Shown here in pieces: positions 8,969 to 15,493 of a stretch of 64,000 bases of DNA (positions are counted from its first letter, which is position 1; every line of letters starts with the position of its first letter). The DNA comes from Colwellia sp. PAMC 21821. GTDB taxonomy: Bacteria; Pseudomonadota; Gammaproteobacteria; Enterobacterales; Alteromonadaceae. The DNA is taken from contig NZ_CP014943.1 in NCBI RefSeq assembly GCF_002077175.1, positions 930,001-994,000 on the forward strand, in the 5' to 3' direction. Under the pieces are notes generated by a model. It searched no databases. It saw only the letters and a list, made by a program, of their open reading frames with translations, and had not been told where the DNA came from. The translations under genes and the position numbers were made by a program.

Positions 8969-9490
8969 TTACTTCTCAGGTAAGTATTTTTTTAAGCAAT
9001 AATCACGAAATGGTAAAGCATACTCTTCCGTTTTTTCTGATAACTCTGCGAAAAAAGGCTCTAGTTTCAACACTTCTTTTGTATTCCAAATCATATTTAT
9101 AGCTTCAACTTCCTTTGGCGTAAGGGAACTACTAACAATAATGCCTCCAATATAATCTAAATAAACTTTACCCTCTTTTGATTGCAAAGAACGAGTTAAA
9201 TTTTGGAGTTCCGAAATCGAATAGTATTTTTTAAATGTAGGAATTGATTTTTCATAAAACCTATCTAGATCGTTTAGAACACATTTATTCATTGCTGCTC
9301 TAAATTCAATCTCATTTTCAGTAGATTTATCGAAACTTAGTGAGCTAAGTTCCTTAGTTATATCAACAACAGGTTTGAAGGCAGCAATAAAGCTTTTTAA
9401 CTCTGTTAAGTAGGTTTCTTCTGCTACAGCGCTTTGATTAAAGAATAAACATATAATAATTGAAAATATCCGTATCAAGGTAAACTCCAT
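8969..9490 (-). CDS. Cassette-encoded exported protein, function unknown
   Basis: About 173 residues from the ATG at 9490. An upstream in-frame TTG at 9499 is less likely. Residues 1-22 (MEFTLIRIFSIIICLFF, then NQSAVAEE) form a signal peptide with an AVA-E cleavage site, so the protein is probably periplasmic. The mature part is helical with a short repeat of acidic and aromatic residues and two Cys (about residues 63 and 165) that might pair. It resembles loosely the DUF2059-type exported proteins, but I cannot confirm this. Its start codon follows only 14 bp after the attC at 9505-9578, and no Shine-Dalgarno is visible, as is common for cassette genes. Confidence 0.7.
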   Translation of the reverse strand: MEFTLIRIFSIIICLFFNQSAVAEETYLTELKSFIAAFKPVVDITKELSSLSFDKSTENEIEFRAAMNKCVLNDLDRFYEKSIPTFKKYYSISELQNLTRSLQSKEGKVYLDYIGGIIVSSSLTPKEVEAINMIWNTKEVLKLEPFFAELSEKTEEYALPFRDYCLKKYLPEK

Positions 9491-9504
9491 AGTATGCAAT
9501 GCTT

Positions 9505-9578
9505 GCTAACGCTAAGCTAAAGGGCCGCTTTGTGGCGAAGCCACGATTTTGGCGGTCCCGTTTGAGCGCCTTGTTAGC
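9505..9578 (-). repeat. attC recombination site of an integron-type gene cassette
   Basis: A 74-bp imperfect palindrome. On the minus strand it starts GCTAACAAGGCGCTCAAACG and ends TTTAGCTTAGCGTTAGC. The outer GCTAAC/GTTAGC boxes pair, and CGCTCAAACGGGACCGC pairs with the 3' arm with unpaired bases, the arrangement expected of attC (R''-L''...L'-R'). It separates the genes at 9512-10006 and 8969-9490. The upstream gene's reading frame runs into it and stops inside it. Confidence 0.85.
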
Positions 9579-10006
9579 CATATGCCTAGTACGTAGTACG
9601 AAAAAATTAATAACGGAACTAAAGCTGATACAAAATTATGGAAAATAAGCTTTTCCTCGCTCCATTTTTTTTCAGAGGAATATTTACTTATAAGGGCGCT
9701 ATTTGATCTCCTGTCGCTCTTAAACTCCTTCCAGCTGCTTTCGCTCTGAAAGTCTGATTGCTTTATTTTATTGATGGTGGCTACCACTTCTTGCCGCAGC
9801 TCAAAGTTTTTCTTTAAACCAGTGTAATTAGTATAAGAGAAAACAGCGAACAAAACTGAAAGAAGAACAATCCCCCTAATATCCAAAGACTTTACTGACC
9901 CAACAAAAGCAACAATGGCTAATGATACCGTCAAGAAATTTGCCCAAATGCCTAATCCAGAATCTCTCAACGAATTAAGTAACGTTAAATAATCCGATAT
10001 TTCCAT
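9512..10006 (-). CDS. Cassette-encoded membrane protein, function unknown
   Basis: 164 residues. Two or three hydrophobic segments: about 20-36 (WANFLTVSLAIVAFVGSV), 42-60 (DIRGIVLLSVLFAVFSY) and 124-142 (FVSALVPLLIFSYYVLGIWL), with a soluble charged loop between the second and third. The ATG at 10006 is preceded by GAGGGAATC and comes directly after the attC half-site at 10016-10022, the usual cassette layout. The last 20 or so codons lie inside the attC at 9505-9578, so the C-terminal tail is recombination-site sequence. No family recognised. Confidence 0.75.
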   Translation of the reverse strand: MEISDYLTLLNSLRDSGLGIWANFLTVSLAIVAFVGSVKSLDIRGIVLLSVLFAVFSYTNYTGLKKNFELRQEVVATINKIKQSDFQSESSWKEFKSDRRSNSALISKYSSEKKWSEEKLIFHNFVSALVPLLIFSYYVLGIWLTRRSNGTAKIVASPQSGPLA

Positions 10007-10024
10007 GATTCCCTCGTATAACGC

Positions 10025-10280
10025 TTAATAGGAGGCAACTTGCCTCTTTTACAGAAAAAAAGTTTCCACCTTATTTATTTTATATATTAATAACAAATCT
10101 TTGCAGCCAACACCACTTATTACCTACAGATAAAAACAAAAATTTCGCTTATAGTCGAAATGAGGCAACATGCCTCATTTCTTGACTTGGGTGGAAACAA
10201 GTTACAACTGCATTTAAATACTCAGTTATTAAACTAAATTACGAATAGGAAGATGCAGCATCAATGTCCGCTTTAGGCTC
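10025..10280 (-). repeat. 256-bp end-B repeat, copy 1
   Basis: Nearly identical to 13130-13385; I count about 10 differences over 256 aligned positions and no gaps. It contains a perfect hairpin GAAATGAGGCA-ACA-TGCCTCATTTC at 10157-10181, a shorter one around GAGGCAACTTGCCTC at 10032-10046, and a 9-bp inverted repeat GTTTCCACC/GGTGGAAAC at 10062-10070 and 10190-10198. One edge (TTAATAGG) lies two bases inside the attC box, the other ends in GTCCGCTTTAGGCTC near the recombinase stop codon. Heavy secondary structure suggests a recombinase binding or folded single-strand site. Confidence 0.9.
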
Positions 10281-10313
10281 AAAAGCGTCCATGCTTTTTT
10301 TTAAATACATTGC

Positions 10314-10937
10314 TTATATATCGGTATGCTCTGATAATTCGAGCGCATCATCAACTTCAACACCAAGGTATTTCACTGTACTTTCTAGCTTGGTATGACC
10401 CAATAAAATTTGCACTGCGCGTAGGTTCTTCGTTCGTTTATAAATGAGTGATGCCTTAGTTCTTCTCATGGAATGTGTTCCATATGCAGTAGGATCTAGA
10501 CCAATACTTGTGATCCAACGTTTTACTATTCTAGAGTATTGTCTTGTAGATAAATGTTCACTGGTTTTTACCCTACTTGGGAAAAGGTAATCACTTGTTT
10601 TTAAGTAATTGAATTTGATCCATGACGTAATGGCAACTCTAGTTTTTGGGGTGATTTCAAACTGTACTGGCTTGCCTGTTTTTTGTTGAACAAGTATTGC
10701 TCTAGATTGAACTGTTGCCCCATGAGCTATATCTCTAACTTTCAATTTAACAAAGTCGCACGCTCTGAGCTTACAATCTAGAGCTAGATTAAACATAGTC
10801 AACTCTCTAAGGTTGTTACTTATGTCCAACCTTGTTCGAATTGACCATATTTCTTCAAGCTTAAGAGGTAGTTTCTGCCCTATGAGCTTACCTTTGTTCC
10901 AAGTGGGTTTAGGAGTGTAAGGGATGATTTGATACAT
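10314..10937 (-). CDS. Single-domain tyrosine recombinase
   Basis: 207 residues, only the catalytic domain; the N-terminal core-binding domain of XerC/IntI-type integrases is missing. Catalytic residues can be placed: Arg in LALDCKLRACDF, Lys in QQKTGKPV, His-Arg in THSMRRTKAS, His in LLGHTKLES and the nucleophile Tyr in TVKYLGVE. It would break and rejoin DNA at specific sites. It lacks the extra helix segment that distinguishes integron integrases, so it is not IntI. ATG at 10937 with AGGA nine bases upstream. It sits inside the unit bounded by two attC half-sites, between end A and end B, and is probably the unit's own recombinase. Confidence 0.85.
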   Translation of the reverse strand: MYQIIPYTPKPTWNKGKLIGQKLPLKLEEIWSIRTRLDISNNLRELTMFNLALDCKLRACDFVKLKVRDIAHGATVQSRAILVQQKTGKPVQFEITPKTRVAITSWIKFNYLKTSDYLFPSRVKTSEHLSTRQYSRIVKRWITSIGLDPTAYGTHSMRRTKASLIYKRTKNLRAVQILLGHTKLESTVKYLGVEVDDALELSEHTDI

Positions 10938-10999
10938 AATAGTAATCCTTTTATAAAGGGACTATAAGTATGGTTGGTAATGGTCACTTTCTCCGACAT

Positions 11000-11153
11000 A
11001 GCGGACATTAGGTGTTTGTGATGTTATGAACATATTAGGGGTTAATTTTAACTACAAATAACTATATGCTTCAGTGACTGATGTAAGGTCATAGGGCCAG
11101 TTTTTTTCATCTCAGAATGCTAATTTCACTTTTTGTCCACCTCAGGGCGTGTT
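11000..11153 (-). repeat. End-A repeat, copy beside the recombinase gene
   Basis: On the minus strand AACACGCCCTGAGGTGGACA follows the R'' box. Then come a variable middle, a TGTTCATAACATCACAAA block and CCTAATGTCCGCTATG at about 11010-11000. The first and last blocks match 8775-8959. The recombinase promoter must lie in or just after this repeat, because only about 60 bp separate its inner edge from the start codon. Confidence 0.65.
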
Positions 11154-11164
11154 GTTATACGTAT

Positions 11165-11494
11165 TTAATACCTAGAGACAACACTTATGCGCTGCAATAA
11201 GTCATAGCCTTTATCATTTATACAGTTTCGCAGTAAATTCTCTACCTTAGAAACTGTTAAATATTCATTATCATTCATAATTTCGTTGTTGCAGGAATCT
11301 AAAATCTCCTTAGATTGTTCGGAGTTAAGAGCATTAGAATAGTCAGTTTCACCTTTAGGAACCCAAGCTACTTCCAATATATCGTCACCGACTCTGAATA
11401 AATTGGAATATCCAACATCCAAAGCTGTTCTTGAAGAAACACAACCAGTCAGCATAATTAAAAATATTGCGGCTATCGCCAATTTTCGATTCAT
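11165..11494 (-). CDS. Cassette-encoded lipoprotein, function unknown
   Basis: About 109 residues from the ATG at 11494 (MNRKLAIAAIFLIMLTGCVS). The basic start, hydrophobic stretch and LTGC lipobox show a lipoprotein signal peptide with Cys18 lipidated. The residue after Cys is Val, so outer-membrane sorting is likely. The mature part is acidic with two further Cys and no recognised domain. The start codon lies one base after the attC R' box (GGGCGTTGG), with no Shine-Dalgarno between, so translation must rely on upstream signals in the attC or on a leaderless-like mode. An in-frame TTG at 11506 lies inside the attC and is rejected. Confidence 0.7.
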   Translation of the reverse strand: MNRKLAIAAIFLIMLTGCVSSRTALDVGYSNLFRVGDDILEVAWVPKGETDYSNALNSEQSKEILDSCNNEIMNDNEYLTVSKVENLLRNCINDKGYDLLQRISVVSRY

Positions 11495-11495
11495 A

Positions 11496-11588
11496 CCAAC
11501 GCCCAAATAACAGGCTAAAAATAGTGGGCTAAAATGGAGCGAAGCGAACAGCTCGCTGTTTTAGTCCTTGTTGATTTGCTTGTTAAGT
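11496..11588 (-). repeat. attC recombination site
   Basis: About 93 bp. On the minus strand ACTTAAC (R'') is followed by AAGCAAATCAACAAGG; the 3' arm is CCTGTTATTTGGGCGTTGG. CAAAT-c-AACA-a-GG pairs with CC-TGTT-ATTTG leaving two bulged bases, the extrahelical-base pattern that marks attC bottom strands. A variable terminal stem (AGCGA/TCGCT region) lies in the middle. The last codons and the stop of the Abi_C gene are inside it, and the lipoprotein gene starts one base after it. Confidence 0.85.
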
Positions 11589-12487
11589 TTTTGTCTCAAC
11601 CTTCTTAATAAATAGGTACTTGCAGTAGCAGATGCATCATTGATTAACCTTGCATAATGTTCCTGAGGAACATAATCGCCAGGTGAAAAACCATGTGCAG
11701 TCCCAAAGTGAGTTCGCATTGTGCCAATTGCTTGAAAAACACCTTTAAGCCCACCAAACAATTTCTTGAGATCTCTATTCGCTTCTGAATTATCAGACAA
11801 ATCTAATGCATTTACCGCAGAAACTATTAAGTTGGTCATGTCATTTTTATTAGGTAGTGGTACATCCATTTCTTTTAAAACTAAACGACAAACTGACTCT
11901 AAGTAGCTAGAAGATCTAGTTATTGAATCTGAGGGGTCTGATTGAATAGAAGATCTTGCTTTGAGCCAAACTCGCAGTAGTTCGTCAGAGTCTGTCTCTT
12001 TAAGCGCGTTAGTGGTTTCTTTTGAGATTTCTTCAGATTGTGAATCAAGGGCTTTATTCAGTGAGTCAATTGAACCTATAGTGTTACTTTCAATTGAAAC
12101 TAAACATTTATCAATACTAGATAATAGGTGATTTATTTGTTTTTCAGAAGAAAGCTTTTCAAGCCATTCAATTGGGCAAGATTTTATACTTTTCGTTTGA
12201 AGAGTTTGACGCTCTTCAGGCACACCAGTTATGTTGTCATGATAATCATCCTCTGTTGACCTATATACAACTTTCAAAGCACCTTCACCAAAAGATAAAT
12301 GTCCATAAATCCAATCATCAGGACCAACCATCTCAAGATTTTCTGTTTTAGAGTAAGCCCATGCATCAATTCCTGATAATGCTTTAGATAGAACATTATC
12401 TAGTTCTTCTAATTTTGACACAAAAGTAGTTCTTTGACTTTTAATATTGTCACTACGATTTTTAATCTGTTCAATCAGCGAGGACAC
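11561..12487 (-). CDS. Abortive-infection-type protein with C-terminal Abi_C domain
   Basis: 308 residues. The C-terminal 130 residues (about 165-290) match the Abi_C pattern: ARSSIQSDPSDSITRSSSYL, then ESVCRLVLKEM, a variable linker, LKKLFGGLKGVFQAIGTMR and the closing FGTAHG. This domain is found at the end of several abortive-infection and HEPN-related proteins that stop growth of phage-infected cells. The N-terminal half is a helical, possibly coiled-coil region with no recognised fold. GTG start at 12487 with AGGAG 10 bases upstream. The frame ends inside the attC at 11496-11588, so this is a mobile cassette. No partner toxin or antitoxin is adjacent. Confidence 0.75.
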   Translation of the reverse strand: MSSLIEQIKNRSDNIKSQRTTFVSKLEELDNVLSKALSGIDAWAYSKTENLEMVGPDDWIYGHLSFGEGALKVVYRSTEDDYHDNITGVPEERQTLQTKSIKSCPIEWLEKLSSEKQINHLLSSIDKCLVSIESNTIGSIDSLNKALDSQSEEISKETTNALKETDSDELLRVWLKARSSIQSDPSDSITRSSSYLESVCRLVLKEMDVPLPNKNDMTNLIVSAVNALDLSDNSEANRDLKKLFGGLKGVFQAIGTMRTHFGTAHGFSPGDYVPQEHYARLINDASATASTYLLRRLRQKLNKQINKD

Positions 12488-12512
12488 TGAACTCTCCTAA
12501 AACTTAACGAGA

Positions 12513-12681
12513 CTGTAGAATTTCTCTTTTAGAAAAAACAGCCTTAAAATTTATTAAAAATTAAACCTCAAATTGCGTTACTGCGTGAAATCTGAGGCAA
12601 TATCTCACTAAAAAATGACTTTTATAGGCTGTATGAACCTAAATATCATCCACGACTTTCTACTTTGGAGAAATTCTACAG
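12513..12681. repeat. 169-bp segment bounded by 14-bp perfect inverted repeats
   Basis: CTGTAGAATTTCTC at 12513-12526 is the exact reverse complement of GAGAAATTCTACAG at 12668-12681. The segment lies between the Abi_C start codon and the attC at 12685, so it fills the leader of that cassette. It could be a miniature insertion, or a long hairpin in the 5' untranslated region. No coding potential is seen, and no obvious target-site duplication flanks it. Confidence 0.7.
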
Positions 12682-12684
12682 CCT

Positions 12685-12781
12685 CAACGCCCCATTAAGA
12701 GGCAAAAAACAGCTTGCTATAATGCCTGAGGAACGAAGGACAGCAAGCTGTTTTTTGTCCTTGTTTAATTTCTTGTTGGGC
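12685..12781 (-). repeat. attC recombination site
   Basis: About 97 bp. On the minus strand it begins GCCCAACAAGAAATTAAACA and ends CCTCTTAATGGGGCGTTGA. A 15-bp stem CAAAAAACAGCTTGC pairs perfectly with GCAAGCTGTTTTTTG in the interior, and the outer CCAAC/GTTG boxes pair. Layout and length fit attC. It separates the small 35-residue ORF cassette (right) from the Abi_C cassette (left). Confidence 0.85.
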
Positions 12782-12792
12782 AGTATTAGGGT

Positions 12793-12814
12793 GGTGGGGC
12801 AATTAAGCCCCACC
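12793..12814. terminator. Stem-loop between the 35-residue ORF and attC
   Basis: GGTGGGGC-AATTAA-GCCCCACC, a perfect 8-bp GC-rich stem with a 6-base loop. It lies just downstream of the stop codon of the small ORF at 12824 on the minus strand. No T-tract follows, so it may stabilise an mRNA end rather than terminate transcription. Confidence 0.45.
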
Positions 12815-12823
12815 TATTAGCAT

Positions 12824-12931
12824 TTAGTCCCAAAGAAGCAGGAAAATTCTTAATAATCTAATAACAACTTCTGATGCGTCGATTACTAGCTTTAATACTT
12901 CTCGAACTTCTTTCTTTTTTGATCGTAACAT
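12824..12931 (-). CDS. Small cassette ORF, 35 residues
   Basis: ATG at 12931 to TAA at 12824. It starts MLRSKKKEVREVLKLVIDAS and ends IRLLRIFLLLWD. A GGAG lies eight bases before the ATG, the best Shine-Dalgarno in this part of the array. The predicted peptide is a basic amphipathic helix with a hydrophobic C-terminus. It is the only ORF of this cassette, which spans the attC at 12781 to the R' box at 13120, so it may be the cassette's product, or the cassette may be non-coding. Confidence 0.5.
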   Translation of the reverse strand: MLRSKKKEVREVLKLVIDASEVVIRLLRIFLLLWD

Positions 12932-13119
12932 AGCAACACTCCATTTTATTTTAGGATAGACGTTAATGGGTGTTTATCTTTTCTAGAGCTAATCATAGAT
13001 TATCAACACCGTCCTTCCCGTAGGGAGTGACATTCGACTTTAGACCATTACAAATTGTTGAGTTTTACTATTAACGATGAAACTAAATGTTAAATCTCTC
13101 CATCAGTTTATGAATTACT

Positions 13120-13385
13120 GCCTAACAATTTAATAGGAGGCAACTTGCCTCTTTTACAGAAAAAAAGTTTCCACCTTATTTATTTTATATATTAATAACA
13201 GTTCTTTGCAGCCAACACCACTACTTACCTACAGATAAAAACAAAAATTTCGTTTATAGACGAAATGAAGCAACATGCCTCATTTCCTGACTTGGGTGGA
13301 AACAAGTTATAACTGCATTTAAATACTCAGTTATTAAACTAAATTACGAATAGGAAGATGTAGCATCAATGTCCGCTTTAGGCTC
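13120..13385 (-). repeat. attC half-site plus 256-bp end-B repeat, copy 2 (no recombinase)
   Basis: GCCTAAC at 13120-13126 (minus GTTAGGC, an R'-type box) is followed three bases on by TTAATAGG at 13130. From there 256 bp match 10025-10280 with about 10 substitutions, including the hairpins and the GTTTCCACC/GGTGGAAAC pair; one stem base in the long hairpin is changed. It ends at the same GTCCGCTTTAGGCTC. No recombinase gene follows: the next recognisable sequence is a truncated end-A-like repeat at 13443-13560. This would be a non-autonomous copy of the unit at 10016-11160. Confidence 0.85.
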
Positions 13386-13442
13386 TTTTAAGCCTTTAGC
13401 ATATGACTAACTAAAGGCAAGAGTTCAGACATTAGTTATTTG

Positions 13443-13560
13443 TTGTGGTTTACGGCAGCAGCTAGCCAAATAGGACATTAGCTTTTGTAAACGCAGGAAC
13501 ATACTTCTAGCAATATTAGCCAAGATTTTCTGCTCGTCTGTTTGTCGGGTGTAAGCTCAT
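13443..13560 (-). repeat. Truncated end-A-like repeat
   Basis: Shares TTGTGGnTTA-n-GGCAGCAGCTAGCCAA, AGGnCATTAG and a CAAGA-TTT-CTCG-CTGTT-GTCGGG-AAG-TCAT series with 8775-8895. The part that should join the attC box is missing: the sequence switches at about 13560 to TTTTACGTACCTGACCCCGC and then to the duplicated gene fragment at 13573. The GTACCTGACCCC-type string is often seen at ends of mobile elements, but here it is only a hint. Confidence 0.5.
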
Positions 13561-13572
13561 TGATTTGATTTT

Positions 13573-13719
13573 TTACGTACCTGACCCCGCAGTTACAAAA
13601 CCTGTTAATTTTTTATCTAAAGGTATACTGTACAAAACTTTGGCACGCCTTCCATGCTTTATAGCATTAAAATTGCCTTTAGGCGCGCCAGCACCATTTC
13701 TTTTACCTCCTCTTGGCAT
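13573..13719 (-). pseudogene. Duplicated 5' fragment of the PRGGKRNGAGAPKGN gene
   Basis: The first 38 codons from the ATG at 13719 match the gene at 6541-6870 with two amino-acid changes (HGGR to HGRR, LYGI to LYSI). After IPLDKKLT the frame runs into unrelated sequence and stops at 13573, giving 48 residues. The DNA match extends from about 13608 to about 13750 including the upstream region and GGAGG. It is therefore a truncated duplicate in direct orientation 6.85 kb from the intact copy. Confidence 0.75.
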
Positions 13720-13734
13720 ATAACCTCCATCCAT

Positions 13735-14314
13735 ATAAAGAAAACAAAAAAAGAGTCTCTATGATTTACCGGAATAACAGCTGTAAGAAGTAAACTAATT
13801 CAAAGTTACATGCTTAATTAGTTATATTGGTGGCTTATAACCTTATTAACAATGGGTAATAAGTTCGGCTAATCATATTTTTAATTTAAAATTTTTGATA
13901 ACGTAAAAATATAGCTTTCCGCTTGCAATAGGTGCAAGTTGACATTTAAATTTTAATATTCGATAAAGTTTAACCCTTTTATTTTGCTTAATCTTTTTTA
14001 GAAAGCTATCTGTAGCTCGCTAAATAAACCTCTTATTAATTTATTTAGGTTTATCCCTCAACAACAGTATTTTATAAAATAAATTTTAGACAATCAATTT
14101 AAACAAATAATACAGAAAATAAATAAGAATATAAAAACAGCAACTTAAACATCAATTGATTACATTTAACACCAAATCAAAATCTATTCACACTCGGCTG
14201 AATCCAATTCTCTTGTGCCATTTGTTAAAGCAATTCAACATAGTTTCATGTTTCGATGTAAACAAATTCGAACTTAAACTATTGCTGAATTTTATAACAG
14301 CCTCGGAGATTGAT
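13735..14314. other. Gene-free stretch between the accessory region and the catabolic island
   Basis: Very AT-rich, with no supported gene or RNA. The ORF that opens at 14156 is only an in-frame extension of the acyl-CoA dehydrogenase and lacks homology-like composition. The promoter of the plus-strand catabolic block should lie here, but no hexamer pair stands out. Confidence 0.4.
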
Positions 14315-15493
14315 ATGCGGCTAATACCAACAAATGATGAACTAAATACACTTAGACAAGAGGTGTTAGACTTTTGTGAAAAAGTTATACCTGAAACTAC
14401 AAAAGGACTTGAAAGACAAGGAACAATGAGTGATGGAGATTCGATTGAATTTTATCGTCAGCTTGGCCAAGCAGGTTGGATTGGCCGACATTGGCCAGAG
14501 CAATATGGTGGTAAAAGTTGCAGCCATCTTGAAACTTTCATTATAGATGAAGCACTCGGTTATGCTCGAGCACCTTTAAGTGGCTATTTATTATCGGTAA
14601 AAGTATTTGGTAATAGTTTGATGATATTTGGTACCGAAAAACAAAAAGCTAAGTATTTACCAATGATCACGAGTGGACAAGCGATACTCTGTCAAGGGTT
14701 CTCAGAGCCTAGTGCTGGTTCTGACTTTGGCTCCTTGCGCACATCGGCTCGTTTAGATGGCGACGAATATGTAATCAATGGTCATAAAATATGGACGTCA
14801 AGTGCCGAAGTTGCAACCCACATGTACCTTGCTGCTCGAACAGATCCAGATGCAATAAAGCACCGAGGTATAAGTACTTTTGTACTTGATATGAAAACTG
14901 TTGGTGTGACTGTAAATACATTTGAAACATTGGGGGGTGGAGTTATTAATGAAGTTTTCTTCGATAATGCCCGCATACCTGCAGAAAATTTAATTGGTGA
15001 ATTAAATCGCGGTTTTCATCAATCAATGAAGAGTTTAGATTTAGAACGCTCTGCTATGGATAGAATTGGTGCAGCTAGGCGCGCACTAGATGATTTATCA
15101 AAGTATATTCATAAGTTAGGTACCGCGCCAGACGGTGGCTGCTTATCTGATGTCCATGCAGTTCAAGAAAAAATGGCTGAATTATATAGTCAAGCTCAAG
15201 TTTCGCGTACTTTCGGATACTTGATTGCACGTCATTTAGACGCCGGCACCGGGGCTAGTAACGAGTTTTCTTACGGTAAGTTATACATTGGCTTATTATC
15301 GCAAGCGATAGCTAATGCTGCTGTTGATATGATTGGCACTCGAGCTCTCTTTGAATATGGTTCCGAATTAGCCGTAAATGATGGTTTATTAACCGCACTT
15401 TATCGCGCAAGTCCTGCGTTAACACTTGCTGGCGGTAGTAGTGAAATACAAAAGAGCATAATCGCTACACGCGGTTTGGAGTTACCTCGATGA
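14315..15493 (+). CDS. Acyl-CoA dehydrogenase family protein (large subunit type)
   Basis: 392 residues from the ATG at 14315, chosen because GGAG lies seven bases upstream and MRLIPTNDELNTLRQEVLDF matches the family's first helix. The frame is open 159 bases further upstream without supporting features. Motifs: QGFSEPSAGSDFGSLRTSA (FAD/substrate signature, about 133-151) and ALTLAGGSSEIQKSIIATRG at the end. The usual catalytic Glu is not obvious by eye. It removes two hydrogens from an acyl-CoA and passes electrons to ETF, whose genes are at 35.6-37.3 kb. With the shorter paralogue at 16761 it may form a heteromeric enzyme of the PimC/PimD kind (inference). Stop overlaps the next start (ATGA). 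Confidence 0.88.
   Translation: MRLIPTNDELNTLRQEVLDFCEKVIPETTKGLERQGTMSDGDSIEFYRQLGQAGWIGRHWPEQYGGKSCSHLETFIIDEALGYARAPLSGYLLSVKVFGNSLMIFGTEKQKAKYLPMITSGQAILCQGFSEPSAGSDFGSLRTSARLDGDEYVINGHKIWTSSAEVATHMYLAARTDPDAIKHRGISTFVLDMKTVGVTVNTFETLGGGVINEVFFDNARIPAENLIGELNRGFHQSMKSLDLERSAMDRIGAARRALDDLSKYIHKLGTAPDGGCLSDVHAVQEKMAELYSQAQVSRTFGYLIARHLDAGTGASNEFSYGKLYIGLLSQAIANAAVDMIGTRALFEYGSELAVNDGLLTALYRASPALTLAGGSSEIQKSIIATRGLELPR

Larger units (their letters stand above)
10016..11160 (-). mobile_element. Recombinase-bearing unit lying between two complementary attC half-sites
   Basis: On the minus strand the gene at 11165-11494 is followed by GTATAAC (11160-11154), an R''-type box. The matching R'-type box GTTATAC occurs only at 10022-10016, directly before the next cassette gene. 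The two heptamers are perfectly complementary but 1.1 kb apart. Between them lie end A (11153-11000), a tyrosine recombinase gene, and the 256-bp end-B repeat (10280-10025). End A and end B recur elsewhere in the array at other half-sites (8960 and 13120-13126). This suggests a mobile unit inserted into, or replacing the interior of, attC sites. The alternative is a cassette with an extraordinarily long, gene-containing attC. The mobile reading is inference; the boxes and repeats are seen. Confidence 0.55.

Noticed and set aside
10314..10937. The tyrosine recombinase as an integron integrase (IntI)
   Set aside because: It is a bare catalytic domain of 207 residues, lacks the N-terminal domain and the extra IntI segment, and is inside an attC-bounded unit rather than beside an attI.
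14156..14314. Upstream extension of the first acyl-CoA dehydrogenase
   Set aside because: The extension has no ribosome site and no family match; a strong GGAG precedes the ATG at 14315.
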